A stretch of 47,538 nt of DNA, taken from NCBI GenBank assembly GCA_964584495.1, contig CAZPAH010000005.1, forward strand, positions 1-47,538, read 5' to 3'. A program made the translations under genes and the position numbers. Source of the stretch: CAZPAH01 sp964584495. Its GTDB lineage: Bacteria > Krumholzibacteriota > Krumholzibacteriia > Krumholzibacteriales > Krumholzibacteriaceae. Below are positions 40,700-47,538 of this stretch, in pieces; position 1 is the first letter of the stretch, and every line of letters starts with the position of its first letter. The notes beneath the pieces are model-generated. The model had not been told where the DNA came from. It saw only the letters and a program-made list of their open reading frames with translations, and searched no databases.

Positions 40700-41599
40700 A
40701 TGTTCAATGGTCTTTTCATCGCGCTGGTCACACCATTCAAACCCGACGGCAGCTTGAACGAGGACAAGCTGCGGGAGCTCGTGAGATTCCATATAGACGC
40801 CGGGACGGACGGTCTCGTTCCGTGCGCCACGACGAGCGAGAATCCGAGCTTCACATGGGAAGAGCATTTCAGGATCATCGAGATCGTCGTAGAGGAAGCT
40901 GCCGGCAAGATTCTAGTGGTGGCCGGCTGCGGCACGAACTCCACCACGAGATCGTTGGAAAACGTAAAGAAAGCCCGTGAGCTTGGAGCCGACGGGGCGA
41001 TGGTCGTGACTCCTTACTACAACAAGCCCACGCAGGAGGGACTGTACGCGCACTTCATGAAGCTAGCCGACGAGGGCAAGCTCCCGCTCATGCTCTACAA
41101 CGTGCCCGGCCGGACCGGGGTCAACATGAAACCGGGGACGGTCGCGCGGCTCAGCAGTCACGAGAATATCGGCGCCATAAAGGAGGCAAGCGGCTCGATA
41201 GAGCAGATGGCCGAAATAATAATGCTCTGTGGGGACAGGATAGCCCTTCTTTCCGGCGACGATGCCATCACGATGCCGATTCTGGCTATCGGGGGCAAGG
41301 GGGTGGTGAGCGTCGTCGGCAATATCGTCCCCAAGGATATGCTTGCGATGATCGAAGCCTTCAACTCGGGAGATCTCAAGAATGCGCGCAAACTTCACTA
41401 CAAGCTCCTGCCGCTCTGCCAGGCGATGTTCATAGAGACGAACCCGATGCCGGTCAAGGAAGCGATGAATCTGCTCGGGATGGAGGTCGGCGATGTCAGG
41501 CTTCCTCTCGTAAGAATGCTCCCCGAAAACCTGAAGAAGCTCGCCGGCGCCCTCGAAGCCTACGGTCTCAAGGTCGTGTCGAACGCGGTAAAGGTCTGA
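40700..41599 (+). CDS. dapA: 4-hydroxy-tetrahydrodipicolinate synthase
   Basis: The 299-residue enzyme condenses aspartate semialdehyde with pyruvate in lysine and diaminopimelate synthesis. The Schiff-base lysine is Lys161 in IKEASG; other motifs are ALVTPFKPDGSLNED, TPYYNKPTQEGLYAHF and YNVPGRTGVN. The usual GTTGE loop reads ATTSE here (VPCATTSENPSF), keeping the two threonines. The start at 40700 has GGGAGG upstream. It is eleven bases from dapB in a two-gene operon. Confidence 0.95.
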   Translation: MFNGLFIALVTPFKPDGSLNEDKLRELVRFHIDAGTDGLVPCATTSENPSFTWEEHFRIIEIVVEEAAGKILVVAGCGTNSTTRSLENVKKARELGADGAMVVTPYYNKPTQEGLYAHFMKLADEGKLPLMLYNVPGRTGVNMKPGTVARLSSHENIGAIKEASGSIEQMAEIIMLCGDRIALLSGDDAITMPILAIGGKGVVSVVGNIVPKDMLAMIEAFNSGDLKNARKLHYKLLPLCQAMFIETNPMPVKEAMNLLGMEVGDVRLPLVRMLPENLKKLAGALEAYGLKVVSNAVKV

Positions 41600-41610
41600 G
41601 GAGCCGGAAG

Positions 41611-42381
41611 ATGATAAGGGTAGTCGTTACAGGGGCGCTTGGAAAGATGGGACGCACGGCGGCGGACGAGATCGCCGCCGAAGAGGGGATGGAGCTCGTC
41701 GGCGCCATCGAGTCGCCGGGCCACGCCGGCCTGGGAACCCTTCTCCACGGTATCGAAGTAGAGCCGGCCCCCGGCAATTCCATAGCCTCCGCCGATGTCG
41801 TGGTGGACTTCACCTGCCCGGCCGCCGCTCTCGAGCTCGCATCGGTTTGCGCCGCCGCAGGAACACCGTTCATAACGGGCACCACAGGACTGTCCGGCGT
41901 TCAGTCCGCCGCCATCGAGAAATTCTCCTCGAAGATCCCCGTCATCATCAGCCCCAATATGTCGGTCGGGGTCAATCTGCTCTTCAGGATAGCCGGTGAA
42001 ATCTCCCGGTCCCTTCCCGATTTCGATGTCGAGATCGTGGAGATTCATCACAACAGGAAAAAGGATTCCCCGAGCGGCACGGCGGCGAGGCTGGCGCAGA
42101 TCGTAGGGGCCGAGAGGGAGAATCCACGCATAGTCCACGGCCGCGAGGGGGCCGCCGGCCCCAGGTCGAGCGAGGAGATCGGGATGCACTCCCTACGCGG
42201 GGGAGACGTGACGGGCGAGCACACGGTGATCTTCGCCGGCCAGGGGGAGAGACTGGAAATCGCTCACAGGGCGCATTCGCGGAGAAACTTCGCCCGGGGC
42301 ACGATCCGCGCGATACGCTTCATATCGGGACGCGGCCCTGGCCTCTATACGATGGCAGACGTTCTGGAAACCGGCCGGTAG
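41611..42381 (+). CDS. dapB: 4-hydroxy-tetrahydrodipicolinate reductase
   Basis: The 256-residue enzyme reduces the DapA product with NAD(P)H. The N-terminal Rossmann motif is VVVTGALGKMGR (residues 4-15); VVDFTCP and ITGTTGL match the family, and EIHHNRKKDSPSGTA at 144-158 holds the catalytic His146/His147 and Lys residues. GAGGAG precedes the ATG. Length is normal. It ends 53 bases from the convergent aldehyde dehydrogenase gene. Confidence 0.95.
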   Translation: MIRVVVTGALGKMGRTAADEIAAEEGMELVGAIESPGHAGLGTLLHGIEVEPAPGNSIASADVVVDFTCPAAALELASVCAAAGTPFITGTTGLSGVQSAAIEKFSSKIPVIISPNMSVGVNLLFRIAGEISRSLPDFDVEIVEIHHNRKKDSPSGTAARLAQIVGAERENPRIVHGREGAAGPRSSEEIGMHSLRGGDVTGEHTVIFAGQGERLEIAHRAHSRRNFARGTIRAIRFISGRGPGLYTMADVLETGR

Positions 42382-42434
42382 CCGATCGCGGATTGAATTC
42401 GCGGTCGAGGTTTGCTGCCGCGAGCTGAAACGGC

Positions 42435-43847
42435 TCACAGGTTGAAACATACGACCCGCGGCTCGGTCATCTCCTGGAGGGCGAACTTGATACCCTCCCG
42501 GCCGAGCCCGCTGTTCTTTATCCCGCCGAACGGCATCATATCGATCCGGTAGTCAGACGAATCGTTGATGATTATACCGCCGACCTCGACCTCCCTGATC
42601 GCCTTGAAGGCCTTTTTGATATCCTTAGTGAAGATCCCCGCGTGGAGTCCGAAATCGACGTCGTTCGCCTTGGCGATCGCCTCGTCGAGACCCTCGACCG
42701 GATAGAGATTCACCGTGGGCGCGAAAACCTCCTGCTTGTCGAGAATCGACCCCGCGGGAACGTCGCAGAGAACCGTTGGATCGTACACGGCCCCCTTGCG
42801 TTTCCCGCCGGTAAGGATCCTCGCTCCGGCGGCCACCGTTTCCGCAACCCACTTCTCTATTCTCATCGCCTCCGCTTCGCTTATCATAGGTCCCATATCG
42901 GTGTCTTCCTCGAGCTTTGGACCGACCTTGTACCTGCGGGCCCGCGATACGAACAGCGTCTCGAATTTCTTGTAGATCGCCCTGTCGATATATATCCTCT
43001 GCACGCCTATGCAGTTCTGGCCGGCCGCCCAGAAAGCGCCGGAGACGCTGCACTGGACCGCCTGCTCCAGGTCGCAGTCGTCGCAGACTATGACCGGCGT
43101 ATTCGAGCCGAGCTCCATGCCGATCTTCTTCAGCCCCGCCTTGCCGGCGATCTCGCGTCCCGCCTCCACCCCGCCGGTGAAGCTGATCATCCGGACCCTC
43201 GGGTCCGTCACCAGGGGATCTCCTATCTTAGCTCCGTACCCGGTGACGACATTGAGTATCTTCCCCGGAAGGCCCGCCTCGACCAGCGCTTCGGCCAGCT
43301 TGAGCGCAGACAGGGGGGTGACCGTGGCCGGTTTGAGCACGACCGAATTGCCCCCCGCTATCGCCGGACCGAGCTTATGGGCGACGAGGTTCAAGGGATC
43401 GTTGAACGGCGTTATCGCGGCGATGACCCCTATCGGGAAGCGAAAATAGTATCCCAGCCTGTTCTCTGAGCCGGGACTCGAATCGAACGGAATCGTCTCT
43501 CCCGCTACCCGCCTCGCCTCCTCCGCCGATATCGTCATCGTCAGGACGGCCCTGGAAACCTCCTTGCGGGCCTCCCGTATAGTCTTGCTCCCTTCCCTTG
43601 CGATCGTGACCGCGAACTCCTCGTGCCGGGAATCGATTATATCGGCCGCCCTTCGCAGGATGGAGATCCTCTCGTGAACCGGCATGTCCCGGTTGATCCT
43701 GTATCCTTCCACGGCCGAGGCGACCGCCGCGTCTATATCCCCGGCCGTCCCGGCGGGGACTGTGTCGATAACCGAATTGTCGTAAGGGTCTTTCACCTCG
43801 ATCCTGTCATCCCTGTCGGTCCATTTTCCTCCGATCAGCATCTTCAT
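42435..43847 (-). CDS. NAD(P)-dependent aldehyde dehydrogenase
   Basis: The 470-residue protein is a full-length aldehyde dehydrogenase: AAITPFNDPLNLVAHKLGPA, VVLKPATVTPLSALKLAE, SFTGGVEAGREIAGKAG, the general-base Glu245 in GMELGSNTPVIV and the catalytic Cys279 in GQNCIGVQRI, with MPFGGIKNSGLGREG near the end. It oxidises an aldehyde to an acid or thioester. The style resembles lactaldehyde or non-phosphorylating glyceraldehyde-3-phosphate dehydrogenases, but the substrate cannot be fixed. It lies 93 bases downstream of hom on the same strand and might be part of that transcript. Confidence 0.92.
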   Translation of the reverse strand: MKMLIGGKWTDRDDRIEVKDPYDNSVIDTVPAGTAGDIDAAVASAVEGYRINRDMPVHERISILRRAADIIDSRHEEFAVTIAREGSKTIREARKEVSRAVLTMTISAEEARRVAGETIPFDSSPGSENRLGYYFRFPIGVIAAITPFNDPLNLVAHKLGPAIAGGNSVVLKPATVTPLSALKLAEALVEAGLPGKILNVVTGYGAKIGDPLVTDPRVRMISFTGGVEAGREIAGKAGLKKIGMELGSNTPVIVCDDCDLEQAVQCSVSGAFWAAGQNCIGVQRIYIDRAIYKKFETLFVSRARRYKVGPKLEEDTDMGPMISEAEAMRIEKWVAETVAAGARILTGGKRKGAVYDPTVLCDVPAGSILDKQEVFAPTVNLYPVEGLDEAIAKANDVDFGLHAGIFTKDIKKAFKAIREVEVGGIIINDSSDYRIDMMPFGGIKNSGLGREGIKFALQEMTEPRVVCFNL

Positions 43848-43940
43848 AGATCCAACACCATTCCTTCCCGAACCCCGTACCGCCCTCTTCGACCGCCGGA
43901 CAGGGCAGCGTAGGGCCGGGGCTTCGACTTTCGCTACTTT

Positions 43941-44963
43941 CTACGACAACATTTCAATCGCGAGCATATCGGCCAGGAGCGAGAAGCCCGTTTCCACCTT
44001 TCCCGCGCCGGGCCCAACTATGGTGACCTCGCCGAGAAGATCGGTCACGAAGGTGAGGGCGTTCGTCGCCCCCGAGACCGAGGCCAGAGGATCGGTCAGG
44101 GCGACCTTCTCCGGCCGGACCGACGCTTTCACCGAATTTCCCTCGCGTTTGACCTTTCCTATAAGCTTCCACCGCATCTGTTCCCTGCCGGCCGCCTTGA
44201 CATCGTCGAGGCTTATACCGGTGATACCGGTTCTGTCCACGTCGCCCGTTCCTATCTGGGCCCCCATAAGGCTCTTTGCCAGAATGACCACCTTCGCCAG
44301 CGCATCGAATCCCTCCACGTCGGCGGTAGGATCGGCTTCTGCGAAACCGAGCTCCTGCGCCTCCTTGAGGGCATCGGCGTAGCTCTTTCCCGTTTCCATG
44401 TTGGTCAGTATGAAGTTTGTGGTCCCGTTGAGGATCCCCCTGATCTCGCTGATCTTGTTCCCCGCCAGGCAGAACTCGCTGAGGTTGAGCACGGGTGTTC
44501 CCGCGACTACGGTGCCCTCGTACCTGAACCGGCCCCCCTTCGAGGCCGCCAGGGCGGAGAGCTCCTTCAGGTACAGGGCGGTCGGCCCCTTGTTCGTGGT
44601 CACCAGGTTCATCCCCGCCTCCAGGGCGGCCCGGAAATGACTGTTCGCCGGCTCCCCCGTCTTTATGTCGGTGTAGGTGACCTCGACGACCGTGTCGGCG
44701 CCGCACTCCTTTATCGTCTCCAGTGCGTCGAGCCCCGTCCTGGCGCCCGGATAATCCGAGATCTTATCTTTCTCGGCCAGTTCTAGGATCTTCTCAAGGT
44801 CCAGACCCTTCGGGTCGAGGGCCGATCCTTTCTTGAAATCGCTTACCGCCACCACCGAATACTCGAAGCCGTGCTTCTCCTTGAGGAGGTCCTTCTTCTT
44901 CAAGAGTATCTCGGCAAGCCCCCGGCCGACGACGCCGAAGCCGATAAATGCGATCTTCTGCAT
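43941..44963 (-). CDS. hom: Homoserine dehydrogenase, short form without ACT domain
   Basis: The 340-residue enzyme reduces aspartate semialdehyde to homoserine for threonine and methionine synthesis. KIAFIGFGVVGRGLAEILL is the nucleotide-binding motif; GTTNFILTNMETGKSYADAL, AQELGFAEADPTADVEGFDA and AKVVILAK are family signatures. It lacks the C-terminal ACT domain present in many bacterial enzymes, so feedback control by threonine through that domain is absent. The start at 44963 has GGGAGG upstream; the frame continues upstream without a site. It follows metY by 56 bases. Confidence 0.94.
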   Translation of the reverse strand: MQKIAFIGFGVVGRGLAEILLKKKDLLKEKHGFEYSVVAVSDFKKGSALDPKGLDLEKILELAEKDKISDYPGARTGLDALETIKECGADTVVEVTYTDIKTGEPANSHFRAALEAGMNLVTTNKGPTALYLKELSALAASKGGRFRYEGTVVAGTPVLNLSEFCLAGNKISEIRGILNGTTNFILTNMETGKSYADALKEAQELGFAEADPTADVEGFDALAKVVILAKSLMGAQIGTGDVDRTGITGISLDDVKAAGREQMRWKLIGKVKREGNSVKASVRPEKVALTDPLASVSGATNALTFVTDLLGEVTIVGPGAGKVETGFSLLADMLAIEMLS

Positions 44964-45019
44964 ATTTTCCTCCCGTGTTTCAATAACTCCGCCCGGAACC
45001 TTTTCCCTCGGGGCCGTTC

Positions 45020-46213
45020 TTACTTTACGGCGGCCAGGGCGTTTTCCAGGTCCTCGATGAGGTCCTGCGGATCCTCGAGTCCCGCCGAGTAACGTATCAT
45101 GTTCTCCGGCACTCCGGCCTTCGCCCTCTCCTCCGGTCCGAGCTGGTAATGGGTCGTGGCCGCCGGCTGTATGGCGACGGTCTGAGACGAACCGAGATGC
45201 GTCGTGTGCACCGCTATGCCGAGATTGTCGATGACCGTCCGGGCGCCTTCGAGCCCGCCTGCCACGTTGAAGCTCATCATCGAGGAATACCCCGACATCG
45301 TCTTCTTGGCCGCTTTGTGCTGCGGGTGCGACGGGAGGCCCGGATAGCTCACCGCCTCTATCTTCGGATGCTTCTCGAGGTATTTCGCGATCGCCATGGC
45401 GTTGTCCGAGTGCTTCTTCATCCTCAGCGAGAGGGACTCGAGGCCGAGCAGGCACAGCCACGCGTTGAACGGCGATATCGACGGACCGATGTTGCGGTAG
45501 CCTATATGGCGCACGTGATCGATGAACTCCTTCTTCCCGCAGATGACGCCCGAAAGGCTCGTCGCGTTCCCGCTTATATATTTCGTTGCGGAATGTATCA
45601 CGATATCGGCCCCCATCTCCGCCGGCCTCATCAGGGCCGGGGAGCAGATCGTGTTATCGACCATCAGCGGAATACCCTTGGCCTTCGCAAGCTCGACTAT
45701 TGCCGGGAGATCGGCCACGAACAGGTTCGGGTTGCTTGGCGACTCCACGTGGAGCAGTTTGGTCTTCGGTGTGATCGCCTTCTCCCAGGCCTCGATCTTG
45801 TCGGGCTCGAGAACCCAGTTCGTCTTGATCCCCATCCTCGGCATCGACGTGGCGAACAGCTGCTGCGTTCCCCCGTACACCCTCACCGAGGAGGTGATCT
45901 CCTCCCCCGCCTCTACGAGGTGGTGGGCCACCATGAAGACCGCCGCCATCCCCGATGCCGTCCCGAGGGCCGCCTCGGTCGATTCCAGAAGGGCCATCCT
46001 CTTCTCGAAAATGTCGTTCGTGGGATTGTTTATCCTGCCGTAGGCGAACCCCTCGATCTTGTAGCTGTAGAGATCCGCCGCCCACTCGGCCGATTCGTAC
46101 GGGAACACGGCGCTCTGGATCAGCGGGGGCGCCATCGTGCGGTACCTGAGCTGCTCGTCCCATCCGAACCCGCCCTTCACGGCGATCGTATCGAAACGTT
46201 GTTTCTTAGCCAT
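45020..46213 (-). CDS. metY: O-acetylhomoserine sulfhydrylase / cystathionine gamma-synthase family
   Basis: The 397-residue PLP enzyme belongs to the Cys/Met metabolism family. Lys211 in HSATKYISGNATSLSG binds PLP; FAYGRINNPTNDIFEKRMAL and LGTASGMAAVFMV are typical, and SSVRVYGGTQQLF and LLHVESPSNPNL follow. Members make homocysteine or cystathionine from acylated homoserine, or act as methionine gamma-lyases; these cannot be separated by eye, and the symbol is tentative. The ATG overlaps the end of the Lrp-type regulator by eight bases, and hom follows, supporting a role in methionine synthesis. Confidence 0.9.
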   Translation of the reverse strand: MAKKQRFDTIAVKGGFGWDEQLRYRTMAPPLIQSAVFPYESAEWAADLYSYKIEGFAYGRINNPTNDIFEKRMALLESTEAALGTASGMAAVFMVAHHLVEAGEEITSSVRVYGGTQQLFATSMPRMGIKTNWVLEPDKIEAWEKAITPKTKLLHVESPSNPNLFVADLPAIVELAKAKGIPLMVDNTICSPALMRPAEMGADIVIHSATKYISGNATSLSGVICGKKEFIDHVRHIGYRNIGPSISPFNAWLCLLGLESLSLRMKKHSDNAMAIAKYLEKHPKIEAVSYPGLPSHPQHKAAKKTMSGYSSMMSFNVAGGLEGARTVIDNLGIAVHTTHLGSSQTVAIQPAATTHYQLGPEERAKAGVPENMIRYSAGLEDPQDLIEDLENALAAVK

Positions 46214-46769
46214 TGTCTCCTCCTTTTACAGTGTTTCCCGTTCTACTGTTTTTCCCGCCCTGCTTCCTGCCGTTCGCCGTCTCTTCCCCACCCGGAACGA
46301 GGTCGAGCGGAAGCCCGACATCCCTCTTCATCGTCGAGAGGACGAACATCGTCTTTATCGTGTCGATACCCTTTATCCTCGTTAACGAATGGAGAAGGAA
46401 ATCCTCGTAATCGTCGATATCGCGCGAGAAGACCTTCAGCAGGTAATCTTCCGAACCGGCTATATGGTAGCATTCCCGCACGCTCGAGCAGCCCCTGACG
46501 AACTGGTGGAAGTTCTCCATCGAATCCTTCTGGTGCAGATTGAGCGACACCGCAACGAATGCGATCGTCGCGAGCCCCACCTCCTTGTTGTCGAGAAGGG
46601 CGGTATACCGCTCGATGATCCCCCTCTCCTCGAGCTTGCGGACACGCTCGAGAACCGCGGGGGGCGAAAGCCCCACCTTCTCGGCCAGCTGGACATTGGT
46701 GATCCTTCCCTGCTCCTGAAGCTCCTCGAGGATCTGCCTGTCCACCGGATGAAGCTCGAATCCCGCCAT
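46206..46769 (-). CDS. Lrp/AsnC-family transcriptional regulator
   Basis: The 187-residue protein has an N-terminal helix-turn-helix (LHPVDRQILEELQEQGRITN, AEKVGLSPPAVLERVRKLEE) and a C-terminal RAM ligand-binding domain (AFVAVSLNLHQKDSMENF, CYHIAGSEDYLLKVFSRDID). A charged tail of about 30 residues follows. Such regulators respond to amino acids; overlap with metY suggests control of methionine-related genes, and perhaps of itself. The start at 46769 is chosen for the first complete domain residues and AGGTG upstream. TTGACA is visible 80 bases upstream on the minus strand (46854-46849), without a clear -10 partner. Confidence 0.92.
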   Translation of the reverse strand: MAGFELHPVDRQILEELQEQGRITNVQLAEKVGLSPPAVLERVRKLEERGIIERYTALLDNKEVGLATIAFVAVSLNLHQKDSMENFHQFVRGCSSVRECYHIAGSEDYLLKVFSRDIDDYEDFLLHSLTRIKGIDTIKTMFVLSTMKRDVGLPLDLVPGGEETANGRKQGGKNSRTGNTVKGGDNG

Positions 46770-46964
46770 CGGCACCTGTTTCCTTATACTTACTATTATT
46801 AAGCGTTTTTGTAAATTCACTAAACATATTCAGGCATTTACGCCATTTTGTCAATTATTATTCCGCATTTTTACCTATTTCCCGTCGTACTGGAAGATAT
46901 TACGGTAAAATGATATACTCCCGGCGGTTAACCGATCTATTCGCTATCCTTAAGGGGGAACGAT

Positions 46965-47538
46965 TTGCGGGAGAATAAAATCAAACTTGCCCTGGTGCAG
47001 CAGCACGCCGAGAGGGATCACGTGGGCAACCTGGCGAGGGGGCTCGCGGCGTTCGAGGAGGCGGCGCGGGCGGGAGCCGACCTCGTGGCCTACCCGGAGC
47101 TCGCATTCTCATGGTTCCTGCCGCAGCTTCCGGCCGCAGCCCGGGCGGCCGAGCAGGCGGAAACCGTCCCCGGACCCACGACCGACGCCTTCTCGAGGGA
47201 AGCGAAACGGCTGGGCGCGGCGGCGGTCTTGAACCTCTTCGAGAGGGACGGGGAGAAAACCTACGACTGCACCGTCGTCATCGACTCCGACGGGACGATC
47301 GCGGGAAGGAACCGGATGGTCCATATCACCGATCTCCCCCTCTTTCTCGAGAAGGGATACTACGCGCCGGGGGATCTCGGAGCGGGGGTCTTCGACACCT
47401 CGGCGGGGAGGATAGGGATCGCCATATGCTACGACCGCCACTTTCCCGAGTACATGAGGGCGCTCGCCCTCAAGGGGACCGACCTCGTCATCGTTCCGCA
47501 GGCGGGCGCCGAGGGGGAATGGCCAGAGGGGCTTTACG
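46965..47538 (+). CDS. Nitrilase-superfamily amidohydrolase, 3' part missing, catalytic Lys replaced
   Basis: From TTG 46965 (AAGGGGGAA upstream) the frame is open to the window edge, 191 codons. It matches carbon-nitrogen hydrolases close to N-carbamoylputrescine amidase: Glu45 in LVAYPELAFSWF, Cys155 in GIAICYDRHFPE, and LEKGYYAPGDLG. The third catalytic residue, Lys in the usual YRKMHIPD, is Met118 here (NRMVHITD). The protein is therefore either an inactive or altered member. Its C-terminus lies beyond the window. The gene is divergent from the Lrp regulator. Confidence 0.82.
   Translation, partial: MRENKIKLALVQQHAERDHVGNLARGLAAFEEAARAGADLVAYPELAFSWFLPQLPAAARAAEQAETVPGPTTDAFSREAKRLGAAAVLNLFERDGEKTYDCTVVIDSDGTIAGRNRMVHITDLPLFLEKGYYAPGDLGAGVFDTSAGRIGIAICYDRHFPEYMRALALKGTDLVIVPQAGAEGEWPEGLY

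Noticed and set aside
1..47538. tRNA, rRNA, CRISPR arrays, insertion sequences
   Set aside because: No cloverleaf with a convincing T-arm, no rRNA motifs, no regularly spaced repeats and no transposase-like protein were seen on either strand.

Overview
This window looks like part of a metagenome-assembled genome from a Gram-negative, GC-rich bacterium. A run of 10 Ns at 25038-25047 marks a scaffold join. The outer-membrane/secretome flavour (TonB-dependent receptor with carboxypeptidase-like N-domain, lamin-tail-like lipoproteins, Asn-Pro-Asn-Pro-Phe type C-terminal sorting domain, proteins with long DUF11/TIGR01451 repeats) suggests an FCB-related candidate phylum such as Krumholzibacteriota or Eisenbacteria. 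That placement is inference from gene style; no rRNA or tRNA gene is visible.

Layout. (1) 1-6399, minus strand: a TonB-dependent receptor, two tandem paralogous DUF4876-like lipoproteins and an outer-membrane beta-barrel cut by the window edge form one tightly packed locus. A terminator-like hairpin lies inside the receptor's signal-peptide codons. (2) 6786-8948, minus: M19 dipeptidase, a type IV pilin-like protein, and a NifU C-terminal domain protein. (3) 9277-14993, plus: a large papain-family protease with a parallel beta-helix and a sorting domain, preceded by a leader rich in hairpins, then a CDF metal transporter and a DegT-family aminotransferase. (4) 15034-28357, minus: the most unusual region, four genes for giant secreted or outer-membrane proteins built from DUF11-like beta-sandwich repeats. 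One of them joins these repeats to an OmpA domain and a large C-terminal beta-barrel. (5) 28762-31000: YHS-domain lipoprotein and phosphofructokinase. (6) 30598-32151, minus: rhodanese, DoxX/MauE-like membrane protein and a small outer-membrane protein. (7) 32361-33410: an orphan ParB-like protein followed by an AT-rich spacer with a long inverted repeat. (8) 33742-40467: TPR lipoprotein, archaeal-type phosphoglycerate mutase, a metallo-beta-lactamase-fold lipoprotein with altered ligands, a GT39-like membrane glycosyltransferase, and an ArsR-thioredoxin operon. (9) 40700-46769: aspartate-family amino acid genes (dapA-dapB; Lrp regulator, metY-like, hom) plus an aldehyde dehydrogenase. (10) A nitrilase-family gene runs off the right edge.

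How the genes fit together. dapAB feeds lysine/diaminopimelate synthesis, while hom and metY-like take aspartate semialdehyde toward methionine; an Lrp-type regulator overlaps metY. Phosphofructokinase and the archaeal-type phosphoglycerate mutase are glycolytic. The DUF11 cluster has the look of a dedicated cell-surface assembly or export system: three exported proteins carry similar C-terminal domains and sit beside an OmpA/barrel protein that could anchor or export them. Starts were moved from the longest open frame to internal starts with a ribosome-binding site or signal peptide wherever this was clear.
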